Assembly: GCF_018687715.1 (NCBI RefSeq)
Contig: NC_056755.1
Location: 21,607,501 to 21,671,500, forward strand
Source of the DNA: Carya illinoinensis
Lineage: Eukaryota > Streptophyta > Magnoliopsida > Fagales > Juglandaceae
Reading direction: 5' to 3'
DNA: 64,000 nt
The notes beneath the pieces are model-generated. The model saw only the letters and a list, made by a program, of their open reading frames with translations. It ran no database searches and was not told where the DNA came from. Below are positions 36,311 to 47,710 of the stretch, piece by piece (the stretch's first letter is position 1; every line of letters begins with the position of its first letter). The position numbers and the translations under genes were made by a program.

Positions 36311-36331
36311 AATAGCAACACCAACGAGTAA
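36311..36331 (+). pseudogene. Last codons of the interrupted CACTA gene
   Basis: Six codons (NSNTNE) and TAA continue the frame left at 31980 when the LINE and one target duplication are disregarded. This gives the end of the CACTA gene. The inference depends on the joined frame staying open, which it does. Confidence 0.5.
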
Positions 36332-36699
36332 GGAGACTCTGATAATTAGTTCTATGCAAAAGAAGAATTCTTGGTCACTCAGACTATTACAGATATTGAT
36401 CATGAACTGTAGCAAATATGTTTTATTGGATGTTAAGTAAATCAATAGATTTAATTTTATTTTTATTTTGCTTTTTTCTCAATTACTATATTGATTAATC
36501 TATTAAAATATATTGTTTTTAAAAGGGCTTTAGTTTAGGGTTATCAATAAGATTTTCCTGTAGGTACAAGAGAGGGTTATCAATAAAATAACCCTATCTT
36601 ATTAATGAGAAATACCCCCATTTGTGAAAGGTATTTTTCCGCCATAAGAGAAGATTATCAATAAAATTGGGGGTTGGTACCATCACTCACATAGAAAAA
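36332..36699. other. Probable CACTA 3' flank
   Basis: AT-rich, with three copies of a 'gttatcaataa(a/g)' phrase (near 36540, 36570 and 36653). Short repeated words like this are usual in subterminal parts of CACTA elements, but no terminal CACTA sequence was found. Confidence 0.35.
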
Positions 36700-37546
36700 A
36701 ATAAAAAGATTTAGTTTTATTGAGGGTATTAATTGTGTGAGACATATTATTCTTTTAATCAATATATAAAACTGTACTGACACTTTAATTTTTAATTGAA
36801 CACAGATTATCTTTTTAATCAATATAAAAAATGGGCATACATTTTTAATTTTTAGACATATTATAATTTAATCATTTATTAATCAACATAAAAAATTGTA
36901 TATACGCTTCTAATTTTTAACATGAAGTTGGAAAGTTTAATCTTTTTCATCAATATAAAAAAGTATGCGTATATTTGATTAAAATGATAATATGTTTCTA
37001 ATTTCATTCTAAAAGTTAAAAGCTTACATAAATGTACATGCGCTTTTAATTTTTAATTGGATATTTATTATCTTCTTAATTGATATAAGAAAATGGAAGC
37101 ACATTTTTAATTTTTAATTGGACAGATATTATCTTTTTAATCAATATAAAGAATTGTACATACAATAAAGTTAGAGACATATTATCATTTTTTATATTGA
37201 TTAAGAAATGATTAAATTATAAAATGTCTCTGAGTTCATTCAAAAAGTTAAAAGTGTATCACACTTTTAACTTTTAGAATTAAGTTGGAAATTGATTATC
37301 TTTTTAACCTTAATAAATATACATACACTTTTAATTTTTAATTGGGCACATATTATCTTTCTTATTAATATAAAAACTGTACATTTTTAACATTTAGTAT
37401 GAAGTTGGAGATATATTATCATTTTAGTCAATATAAAAAATTGTACATACACTTCTAAAAGTTGGAAAATTTTATCTTTTTAATCGATATAAAAAACTAT
37501 ACATACATTTTTAAAATTGATTAAAATGATAATATCTTTCTAACTT
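36700..37546. repeat. AT-rich tandem and inverted repeat field, left part
   Basis: Units of about 60-70 bases such as 'ttttaatttttaattgg-cacatattatctttttaatcaatataaaaaattgtacatac' recur throughout, alternating with a second unit containing 'cttttagaatgaagttgga'. Some units appear as reverse complements ('ttgattaaaatgataatat...cattctaaaagttaaaag' near 36977), so the field can fold into hairpins. It follows the CACTA gene end and may be the element's subterminal repeat region or a local satellite. Confidence 0.75.
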
Positions 37547-37587
37547 TTTTTTTTTTAAAAAAAAAGATAAACTTCATTCATAAATAA

Positions 37588-38620
37588 TCAGTCATTACAT
37601 TGCTTTTCCTTTTGAATCAAATTTACTATAACATCATGTCCCTCTTCAACCCAAATCTGCATCTCTTCCAATGACAAAGCTAGTTCTGCCAAATGATGTG
37701 CTACCCCATTGCCCTCTCTCCTTGTATGATTAATCTTCCAGCTGTTAATACCCTGCAAAGTATTCTTCACATCTTCAATAATCTGTCCATTCCAAGTCCA
37801 ATTCTCTTATGCACTTTCCACTTCTTTTATTACCACTTGTGCATCTCCTTCAAAGATGACTTTATTAAAACCCATTTCTATGCACAATTCGACAGCTTTC
37901 CTCAATGCCATAGCTTCTGCTACCACTGATTGAGACACCACATTAAGAGATTCATAGCAAGAAGCCATTATCTACCCTTCACCATTTCTGGTTATTACTC
38001 CCATTCCCACTCTCTATTGCTCTCCATCGATTGCAGCATCAAAGTTGGCCTTAAGCCATTCTGCACCAAGTTTCTTCCAAGGCTGCTTATCTATTCTTTG
38101 CACCTCTCTTCTTATCACAACTATCTTCTTTTCCAACGCTTCTTTGTATTCTTTATGCATTGATAAAAAATTATTTATCACCTGAGATGGCCTATCAAAC
38201 AGATTATCAAAAATTACCTTATTTCTTTATGCCAAATTCCCCTTAGAATAATTGTCTTTCCTCTACTTTTTCTATCTTAAGATTAGCGTTCAGTTTGTCC
38301 CACAGATCCATAAATTATTCCTCCCCAATATCTAGCCATTTTTGCACTGCACTTCCCTTCTCAACCCACACATCATTCATAGCTGGGCATTGCCAAAGAG
38401 CATGCATTATAGTCTCACTTTCTAAATTACAAATGGGGCAATTAGCATTGTCACCAATCCTTTTTTTAAATAGTGAAGCTTTTGTAGGCAGAGAATTAGT
38501 TGCTGCCCTCCAAAGAAACTGCTTGGTAGCACCTGAAACATTTAATTTCCACATTTTCTTCCATCTCTCTACTGATTGGTTAAAGCTTGAAGACTCTCCC
38601 ACCTTTCTTCTTCTTTTATT
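37588..38620 (-). pseudogene. LINE 2 zinc linker and RNase H
   Basis: The segment 38315-38602 encodes WKLNVSGATKQFLWRAATNS then CPICNLESETIMHALWQCP, the zf-RVT linker. The RNase H end at 37588-37770 reads HTRREGNGVAHHLAELALSL. Between them the frame is broken by stops and shifts. A short 3' UTR and T-run (poly(A) on the minus strand) follow at about 37545-37560. Confidence 0.85.
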
Positions 38621-38689
38621 ATTGCTACATAATATGCACTTCTAACTGAAAACTTGCCATCTTTACTAAAGTTCCAGATTAGCTTGTCA

Positions 38690-39830
38690 TCTACACCCCT
38701 TCTACTAACTTCCTCTTCAGTGCTTCTAAGTAATCCCACTCCACCCTATCATATGCCTTCGACATGTCTAACTTCAAAGCCATACTTTGTTAAGAACCTT
38801 TCTACTTTGTCTTCATGGTGTGAAGGACTTCATATGCTACCATGAAATTGTCATGAATTAACCTTCCAGGAATGAATGCACTTTGAGAAAGTGCAATAAT
38901 TTCTGGTAACACCTTCTTTAGTCTCTTTGCTATAGTCTTAGAAATTAATTTATACAATACATTATACAGACTTATAGGTCTAAACTCCTGCACAACCTTA
39001 AGATTTTTAACCTTTGGAATCAAAGCAATACATGTAAAATTCATAGTTGATGAAGTAATCCCTTCATTTAGAAAGTCAAGAGCTACAATGCATACCTCAT
39101 CTTTTACAATACTCCAATGATTCTAATAGAATCATGCTCTAAAGCCATCAGGTCCAGGTGCCTTTATTGGAGATTTTGTTTTATTGCACATTCAATTTCA
39201 TCTGTTGTGAAATCCTTCCCAAGTTCCTCATTCATCTGAGGTGAAACTCTAGTCTCTTCAGCTTCTAACACAGCTTCTATATCCTCTGCTGAAGGGGATG
39301 TAGAACTAAAAATGCCTTCAAAATATTCTTTAAAAGCATATTTGACACCTTCTCTTTTTGTCTGCAAAATATTACTAGTATCTTTAATCTAATGGATGAA
39401 ACTTCTTTTCCTTCTTTCTATTGCACATGCAAAAAAGTACTTTGTGTTTCTGTCACCCTTTTGACACCAATTTATTTTTTTTTTGTCTCCACTTTAAATC
39501 TTCCTGTTCTAACATGTTTCCCACCTCTTCCTTCAGCTTTAATATTTCCTCCCTATTCCCAATCCCTTCATTCAGCTACAACTGCCTCAATGTTTCAGTT
39601 TTCTCCTTGATAATAAGCTCCCTTCTTCTAAAAGTATGCCTACTCCATTTGCTGAGACCAGAATTACAAAATTGTAATCTCTTTTGTACTTTAGTCACTG
39701 AATTTGAGCTTTCAGTTTCTTTCTTCCATTATGTTTCTATTATCTTACCACAATCGTCTTTTAATGCCCAACTAAATTCATATTTAAACTTTCTTCTTTG
39801 TTCAAAAACTTCATTTGCCCCTAACTCGAA
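38690..39830 (-). pseudogene. LINE 2 reverse transcriptase, core deleted
   Basis: Motifs present are VQEFRPISLYNVLYKLISKT, SAFIPGRLIHDNFMVAYEVL and the start of [19 protein letters not shown]. Directly after this (about 38710) comes sequence equivalent to the linker before RNase H (DDKLIW then FSKDGKF in another frame). Against LINE 1 roughly 1.2 kb is missing, including RQGDP, FADD and the thumb. The copy cannot encode a working RT. Confidence 0.85.
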
Positions 39831-39835
39831 TATAA

Positions 39836-40514
39836 TAGAAGAGGCTTACAGTTAGATGTACTTGCTGCTAATATATCCACCTTCACATTGCTATAAAATT
39901 CTGACCATGTCAAATTTGCTACCACCCTATCTAATCTCTCCTTTGTAAAAGTTTCATCATAATGATTATTGCACCATGTGTACAAACTTCCTATCCACCC
40001 TATATCGATTAAGTTACATTTTTCTAAAACCATTCTGAAACTTTCCATTTGACCTTCACTCCTGAGTCTTCCCCATATTTCTCCCTTTGTATTAATATTT
40101 CATTGAAGCCCCCCAATACACACCACATGGTATTAGACGGTGTAAGAGACTCCAACAAATTCCAACTTTCCTTTCTCTTGTTAACCTCTAGATGGCCATA
40201 AAAGCGTATCAATAACCACCTACACTCCTCATTTTGGTCTATCACTGACCCACTAATGTGTCTATGGAGTAATTAATAATCTTCACATTTAATTCTTCTT
40301 TCCATAGCAACATAAGTCCTCCACTTCTACCAACAGAGTCCACCACAAACAACCTTCATACCCTAATTTCTTCTTCAAATAATTTGTTTTACTAGACTTT
40401 AGCTTGGTTTCCATTAGAAAAACTAAATTGGGCTTCTTCTCTCTTACCAAAAAGGTGAGTTCCTGAACTATCTGAGTTCCCAAGCCCTCAGTAGTTCCAA
40501 CTTAAGGTTTTCAT
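39836..40514 (-). pseudogene. LINE 2 ORF2 endonuclease
   Basis: ORF2 begins at an ATG (40512-40514) overlapping an upstream TGA as ATGA. The minus strand shows KPNLVFLMETKLKSS, LIRFYGHLEVNKRKESW, VLGGFNEILIQREKYG (GDFNE decayed to GGFNE) and YTWCNNHYDETFTKERLD. Several frameshifts separate these pieces. The D-to-G change hits a catalytic residue. Confidence 0.85.
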
Positions 40515-40799
40515 TGATATTGGCAGGGTTGCTTGGCGAGGTTTCATCCTCATTCAGCACAATCGTCTCCATTTCTTCCTTTGTCAACTTCTTTTGTTCC
40601 CGTAACTCTTCCAACTCTTCCATCTCCACCTTTTGTTTCCACTTAAAGAATCTTCCTTTCACTCTACACCACAAATTATCTTTCACAATCTCTGTTGGTC
40701 AACAGAGGTTCGACTCACTTTCACCACCTCTAGTATTGCCAAGAGAACACTCTTGTGAGATCAGAGAGGTTCAACTCAGTTTTAATATGTCTCTAACTT

Positions 40800-41345
40800 C
40801 TTCTAAAAGTTAAAAGTGTACGTACCAAATGTATGTACACTTTTAATTTTTAATTAGACACATATTATCTTATTAATCAATATAAAAGAAAATATACTCA
40901 CGTTTAATTTTCAATTGGACACATCTTATCTTTTTAATTAATATAAAAAATTGTACATATACTTTAACTTTTAGAATGAAGTTTAAGCATATTATCATTT
41001 TTTTCATATTGATTAAGAAATTATTAAAATATAAAATGTCTCCAACTCCATTCAAAAATTTAAAAAGTTTGTACACTTTTAACTTTTAGAATGAAGTTGT
41101 GATATGGTTATCTTTTTAAATTGATAAAACAATGTACATAGACTTTTAATTTTTATTTGGGCATGTATTATCTCTTTAATCAATATAAAAAATTGTACGT
41201 ACATTTTGAACTTTTAGTACGAAGTTGGTGACATATTATCCTTTTGATTAATATAAAAAAATTGTATGTACACTTTTAACTTTTAGAATAAAGTTGGAAA
41301 GTTTTATCTTTTTAATCAATATAAAAAAATATATTTACAATTTTA
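40800..41345. repeat. AT-rich tandem and inverted repeat field, right part
   Basis: This continues the 36700-37546 field beyond LINE 2, with the same 'aatttttaatt-gacacatattatct' and 'cttttagaatgaagtt' units and again some reverse-complement units (near 41010-41060). The two parts were contiguous before LINE 2 inserted. Confidence 0.75.
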
Positions 41346-41614
41346 ACCTTCTATAGTTCAAGTTTCATGATGGTCACACTAGTCATTTGAACCAAATATG
41401 CATATTTTCTTATCAAGTATGCATATTTACAATTAAGCAACATATGAAGTTGCTTAATTCTCTATATCATTGTTATATTAATATATAGCTAGTCTTGTTT
41501 CGAGCAGAAAGATTCTTCTCCCTAACTGTTTTCTCTCTAAGGTGAAGTTGGTGACAGTTCCTCGTTGGGCTGGGAATATTCTCTTTCTCTGGCACATCGG
41601 AGGACCGAGGTGGG

Positions 41615-42314
41615 AGGCATGAAGGAATTAAAGGGTAAGTGGAATAGGTTACATCTCTCAAAGGAAGAGAGTTTGGTGATTGAGGTTGATGATAATGTGA
41701 CGAAAAGGGTGGGAGATAAAGAGGATAGATGCTTAGCGGGTAAAATTTCGACAGAGAGGAATGTAGGACAAGGTGTGATTGGTGCTACCATGGCAAAGGT
41801 TTGCAACGCAAGCTGATAAATAGAGGGTGCGAGAATGAAAGCCATGGTTATTTGATAATAACCTACTTGTCCTTAATCCACTCAATGGATTTACTAGATT
41901 AGCTAATATGAGTTTTGATAAGGAGAATTTATGGATTTAGATGCACGACCTTTCCTTTAGTGTGCATGAACAGAGAGTTTGGGAAGTAGGTAGGTTGTAG
42001 GATTGGAAAGGTGGTTGAGGTTGATGTTGATGATGATGGCTGTAGCTATGGTGAATTTCTTAGAGTGAAAGTGGACTTGGATCTAACAAAAGCTATAGCC
42101 AGAGGGAGGACAGTAACTATGAAAGGGAAGGGGTTGTGGACCTCGGATCTGTTTTGAGTGTGGGAAGTTATTCCATGGTGGTGTTGGGTGTTCAGTGAGG
42201 GGTGGAAGGAAAAAGCCACAGGAAGATGGTGAAGGTCAATATAGTGTATGGTTGAGAGCTGAATTAAACCAAAAAAGAAAAGGAATGGAAGGTAATAGAA
42301 GTTTGAAGGCAGGT
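41615..42314 (+). pseudogene. LINE 3 ORF1, N-terminal part (DUF4283-like, CCHC knuckle)
   Basis: A frame from about 41619 reads MKELKGKWNRLHLSKEE, DRCLAGKISTERNVGQGVIG and ATMAKV, the start pattern of plant LINE ORF1/DUF4283 proteins that bind element RNA. Later frames show MDLDARPF-type 'WIQMHDLPF' remains and near 42140-42175 ICFECGKLFHGGVGC, a CCHC knuckle. Multiple stops intervene. The part ends at the solo LTR and continues at 44517. Confidence 0.75.
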
Positions 42315-44516
42315 TGTGATGCCCTGACTCCCATGTACGAAAATGCGAGAATCGTGACATCGAGATGATGACAACACAGGTTACACATCTCAACAATAAG
42401 TGCTCTAAGTGTGTGCAACATGCAAAAGTGTACAACAAAAGTTATAGCAGGTAATTTACATTTAGTCAACTAAGTACTAGAAGTTTAAATACACGCATAT
42501 CAAAATAAAAGTATTTCAAATATTATACAGTTATTCAACGAAAGTAAAGTAAAAACCAATATTTACATAGCCAAAAAGTAATACACAACCCGTGATCCAA
42601 AGTGACCACATGTCACTCCACCAGCGGAGCCGATCCCTCAGGCTCAACGTCTTCTTCTACATCAAAATCTACAGAACCATGAAATGGTACTGCAGGTTAT
42701 CGAATACAATGAAATTACGAGTCTCAGCAAGTAACAAACCAAAACAATCCAAGAGATAAAAATACATTAATGCATCTAACAAACATGCGTGCACATGACG
42801 AAACATGCATGTGACCCAAAACCATTCCCCAAAAATAATGACTCACTATTTTTCTAGAAAATGGTCCAATTATAAGATCCACCATTTTCCTAGAAAATGG
42901 TGCTCGTATCCATTTAATCAAATACCGCCATTTTCTCAAAAATGGTCCATTAACCAATTAGCACTTTAAGTGAAAATCGCATGCGGGACTCTACCACTAT
43001 TCCTACTTACCACCATCCCTATCGCGTGCACCATAGGCGAGAATCACAAGTAGGACTACCACCATCCCTACTTACCACTATCCCTACCGCGTGCACCGTA
43101 GGCGGGAATAGTAGGCAAGACTTCCACCATCCCTACCGCGTGCATTGTAGGCGGGAATCACAGCCGAGACTTTACTACCATCCTCTCTTATCACCATCCC
43201 TACAGTTCCTCTCCACATAAGGGTACCTATCAGAACACTGTAGGCAGGAATCACATGCGAGACTCTACCATCATCCCTACAATTCCTTTTTCCTCTCTCT
43301 CAAACATTTCCAATCATTCATCACAAAACTACCCAAATGCCTTCTCACATGAAAACCCAGTTTTCATTTACAACACATGAATATGCATGCCATTATGTAA
43401 TAAAATATCATAACATCAAAACACAACATAATATACACAAGCATAAGTCATTTCAATAAACAAACTCATTCTCAAATCCAACTCGACCCCCATACTTGTA
43501 CTCAAAGTCTAGCACAACCAACTAGACTGCAGAAGATTTGTTAGTGCAAAAATATATTAAATCTAAATAATTCTTTGGAAAGATACTTATAGTGATAAAA
43601 TATAATTTTTGAAGGATCAAGGAGGTGGTGGCAGCAAAACAACGTAACAATGTATTTTGGACTATGGTCGTGGATCTCAAAAGGCCAAATTTTGAACGGG
43701 GACAAACAAAGACTTGGATTGGCTAGGGAAGAACTTAGATGTGTTGGTAAAACAAATTGTGGTGATGGATGGCCATGGGTGATGGTTGGAGGCCAAAACA
43801 CCCAAATCAGAAAATGAGCTAGAGGGGCTTCAACGGTAGTAGATTGGGGCTGAGGAAGGGTGGGTTAGGTAGCTGCGAGGTTGCTGGTGAGGTGGTGAGA
43901 AGATGGTAGCCCAAGGTGGCCCCATGGTAGTGTTGAAAGGCAAGAACTGCGATTGCTGGAAGCCATGCGTAGAGGCTAATGGTGGCGCAAGAGGGGCTAG
44001 GAATGGAGGGGTGAGGTCACTGGCTGATGGGGAAGAGAATGGGAGGGGCGGTGGAAGCCATAGGCGATGCATGGGGAGGATGAAAGAAATGATGGGGAGA
44101 AGGGAATAGGTGTCGCGCGCGCGCGGGGGTTGGTGGTGGAAAGCATAGGAAAAAGGAAGAAAAAGAAAGAAGGAAAAATAGAAAAATAGAAAAGAAAAAG
44201 AGAAGAAAAAGAAAAAGGGAAAAAGAAAAAAGGAAGGGAAAGAAATGAGGTCCAATCTTTTTCAACTCAGAATCTCAAAACTGATCCAACGAAAATAATT
44301 TCAAAACGGTGAGTTAAATAAAATAATTTAGAATTGAGAGTAATTTAAATAATGAACAATATTTAAAACAAGAAAACACTTTAAATAAAATTTCACAGTT
44401 AAAAGTCTTAAAATAATATCATGTAAATCATCTAAAATTTAAAACAAAAAAGCCAATAATCTTAATTAATTAAATAATTTACTTAATCAGAATACACATA
44501 AATACATGATATCACA
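42315..44516 (-). mobile_element. Solo LTR (2.2 kb) inside LINE 3 ORF1
   Basis: On the plus strand it begins TGTGATGCCCTGAC and ends CATGATATCACA. The flanks CAGGT (42310-42314) and CAAGT (44517-44521) are a target duplication with one mismatch. It shares its tandem block and end sequences with the 5' LTR at 17877-19072, and its purine-rich part near 44130-44250 with other copies. It shows that LINE 3 predates this LTR family's activity. Confidence 0.88.
42985..43275. repeat. Tandem block inside solo LTR
   Basis: Units contain 'ccatccctaccgcgtgcaccgtaggcggga-tcacaggc' and recur at about 43021, 43087, 43137 and 43226, with spacing of 50-90 bases. The core motif is shared with 18590-18745. Confidence 0.8.
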
Positions 44517-45171
44517 CAAGTACTCGAAAGGGATGTTTTAGTGCTGGGAAGAAGGGATTTAAGTTCAATGATGATCTATCAGAAACAAATGACGATACGA
44601 GGAAGGAAAAGATGAGTGATGGGGGAGATTCAAAAGATGGTAAAAGTAAGGAAGGGGTAATGGTGAATAGAATGGTAGGACCAGGTAAGGAACCAGCTGA
44701 GGGAGGTGGAGAAAATTTTCACAAGGAAGGAATAGGAGGATAGCAGATGACAAATGTTCAAGATGGAAGGGAATTAATAGAAGCGGGGAAGGAATGAGAA
44801 GGGACACTGTTGGAGATTAAGGTGCAAGGTTTCCAACCAGCGCTTAATCAGGTTATAGGTGGAGGCTTTAAGGGCTGTGAGGGTGAAATTATAGGCCAGC
44901 CTAAGGAAATTGTGGATGACATGATAGGTTTAAAAAATAAGGGGCAGTATGTTAAACCTCAAGGGGAAGGAAAGTGGAAGAGAAGGACAAGGGTGAAAAG
45001 GGCAGATTTTGAGCATGTTAAGGGGAAATCTACTATAAAAGATCTGTAGAGGAAGTTACAGAAAGGGATTCGATAGTGAAGAGGGGTAAGAAGGTTAGAA
45101 GGGGGAAGGTATTTGTTTGTCGAAAGATGGTATTGGCGGAGGCTGCTGAACAACCTCACCAAATACAATGA
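44517..45171 (+). pseudogene. LINE 3 ORF1, C-terminal part
   Basis: After the LTR the frame resumes with KGFKFNDDLSETNDDTRK and a long polar Gly/Lys/Glu-rich region, typical of the disordered ORF1 tail. It ends EAAEQPHQIQ and TGA at 45169-45171, overlapping the ORF2 ATG (ATGA at 45168-45171). Confidence 0.7.
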
Positions 45172-46019
45172 AAATCCTAAGTTGGAACTACCAAGGGATT
45201 GGAAACCCTTGAACAGTTCAAGACTTTTGCTTAATAGTGAAGGATAAGAGGCCCAATATTGTCTTTGTAATGGAGACAAACTAAATAGAGGTAATGTAGA
45301 TTGGTTGAAGAGATGGGTGGGATTTTAGAATTGTTTTGTGGTAGACTAAGTAGGTAGAGGGGGAGGTTTAAATCTATTTTGGGACATGGGCGTGGAGGTG
45401 GATGTGTACAACTATTCCTAGAGACACATCAATTCATGGATAACTGATCTTGAGACAAAAATCAGGTAGTTATTCACTGGATTTGATGGTCATCCAGATG
45501 TGCAAAAAAGGAAGGAGGCTTAGAGGTTATTGGCATCCTTTAAACCTTTAAGAGGGCAAGGATGGTGTGTCATGGGAGATATTAATGAAATAGTTGTGAA
45601 TGGTAAAAAGAGAAGGGGGAAAACCAAGGAAGGAGTCTTAGATGGTTTTATTCAGAGAGGCACTCAAGGTTAGTGAGTTGTATGATGTGGGGTAGAAAGG
45701 GAATAGATTCACATAGAGCAATAGACACAATGATGAGACTTTTACTAAAGAACATTTGGATAGAGTTGTGGTCAATCCCAAGTGGAATGACATGTATGCT
45801 GGCAGGTCAATTGAGGTACTGGCTTCAAGATGCTCTGACCATAAACCTATCTTATTCCACTGTAAAAGATCATTGGACTTCGAGAGAGCCCAAAGCAAAG
45901 GTTTTAAATATGAAACTGCATGGGCATTGGAGGAGGAATGCAGTAGAGTAATTGAAGTAGAGTGGAAGAGAAGCTTGGATGCAAGGGATCCTGAGTTAAG
46001 GGTACAAGGACTAAAATAG
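45168..46019 (+). pseudogene. LINE 3 ORF2 endonuclease
   Basis: It starts MKILSWNY at 45168 and shows VFVMET, GRGGGLNLFWDM, WCVMGDINEIV (equivalent to GDFNE), ETFTKEHLDRVVVNPKW and ASRCSDHKPILFH. Stops and shifts break it into several short frames. The order and motifs are those of the L1-type endonuclease. Confidence 0.85.
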
Positions 46020-46079
46020 CTCCAAGATAAGGAAGAGGTGCACAATATAATAGAGAAAAAGAGAGTTCAAGAGGAGTTG

Positions 46080-47710
46080 GGGTAGCTAATGGATCAAGTA
46101 GGTCTCAAATGGAAACAAAGGGCCAAGAAAAGCCGGTATCAGTTTAGAGATAGAAATACCAAGTACTTTCATGCTTGTACAACTTATAGAAGGAGGAAGA
46201 GCTCCATCAAATAGATACTTAACAACTAGAACAGATTAGTCAATGATCCAGCCAAGATAGAAGGGGCTTTCAAACATTATTTAGAACCTCATACCGACAG
46301 AAGCTGCAATTGAGGAATGTCTCAAAGATGCCGATCCTAAAGTCTCATGTGAGATGAATAAGAAGTTGTGTCAGACTTTCGCAAGGGCAGAAGTGGAGGA
46401 GGCAATACACAAGATGGCCCCTTTGAAATCACCAATGCCAGATGGATATGGTGCTAGCTTTTTGCAGAATCATTGGAGCATAGTGGTAGATGAAGTTTGT
46501 GATGCTGTGCTAAAGTGTCTAAATGTTGGTACCATTCATCTTTCTTTAAACTGTACTTACATTGCATTAATTCCAAAGGTGAAAGAACCAAGATTGGTTA
46601 GTGAGTTTAGACCTATAAGTCTATGTAATGTATTATATAAGATAATATCCAAAAGTAATTGCAAATAGGTTTAAGTCTATTTTATCAATTGTAATATCCC
46701 AAAAGCAAAGTGCTTTTCTGTTAGGGAGACTCATTTCTAACAATGTAATGGTAGCCTATGAAGTTTTGCACACCATGAAGTCAAGACAAAGGGGCAAGCA
46801 TGGAAGCATGGCCTTAAAACTGATATGTCCAAGGCATACGACATAATTGACTAGAAGTTCTTAGAAAAAGTGATGAGGAAGCTAGGCTTTAATGAGAAAT
46901 GGATTTAGGTAGTAATGGGTTGTATATCATTGGTGTCTTATTCTGTTTTGGTGAATGGAGTGCCAGGAGAAAGGTTTTTTCCAGCAAGGGGATTGAGGCA
47001 AGGAGATCCTATCTCACCATACTTGTTTATAATGTGTTCTAGGGGATTGAGTGCAATGCCGAATAAGGCTTATTGGAGAGGGATTATTAGGGGAGTTTCA
47101 GTGGCTAAAAGGGGATTGGGGATTGATGGTTAATCATTTACTCTTTATAGATGATTGTGTCTTGTTTGGAAGGTAAAAAGTAGGTGTGGAGTGAGTTGTT
47201 GCAGATTCTTTAGAGGTATGAATTAGCCTCTAGTCAAGTCCTTAACAAGTAAAAATCTTCATTATTCTTAAGCTCTAATACTGGTGCAGCTGAGAAAGGC
47301 AGGATTTTGAGAGAAGCAATAGGGATAGTTTGTGGCAGCTATGATAAGTATCTGGGACTTCCTGCTATAGTAGGTAAGTCTAAATACAATACTTTAAGAA
47401 GTGTTAGGAAAGGGTGTGGCAGAAGATGGAGATTTGGAAGAATAAATTCTTGTCTCAAGTTAGGAAGGAGGTATTAATCAAAGCTGTTTTGCAAGCTATA
47501 CCTACCTTTACCATGAGTGTTTTCAAGCTGTCTAGAATCTTATGTAAAAAGTTGAATACTTTATGCTCGAAATTTTGGTGGGGTTATAAAGATGACACAA
47601 GGAAAATGCATTGGTGGAGTTGGGAGAAAATGAGTGTGCAAAAGCGTAAAGAAGGAATGGGTTTTAGTGATTTAAAAAGTTTTAATTCAACTATGTTGGC
47701 TAAGTAGGGC
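46080..47710 (+). pseudogene. LINE 3 reverse transcriptase
   Basis: Readable motifs are [55 protein letters not shown] and ISPYLFIM, then the catalytic segment with FIDD (about 47144-47155) in place of FADD, and the thumb with RKEVLIKAVLQAIPTFTMSV. Both catalytic aspartates remain. At least five stops or shifts occur. Confidence 0.88.

Larger units (their letters stand above)
37547..40783 (-). mobile_element. LINE 2: minus-strand, internally deleted, 3.2 kb
   Basis: Flanked by AATATCTTTCTAACTT (37531-37546) and AATATGTCTCTAACTT (40784-40799), a 16-bp target duplication with two mismatches, inside the AT-rich repeat field. A T-run at its left edge is the poly(A) tail. It carries the end of ORF1 and ORF2 pieces for endonuclease, part of RT, zinc linker and RNase H. 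The catalytic RT core is missing through an internal deletion. Confidence 0.9.
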
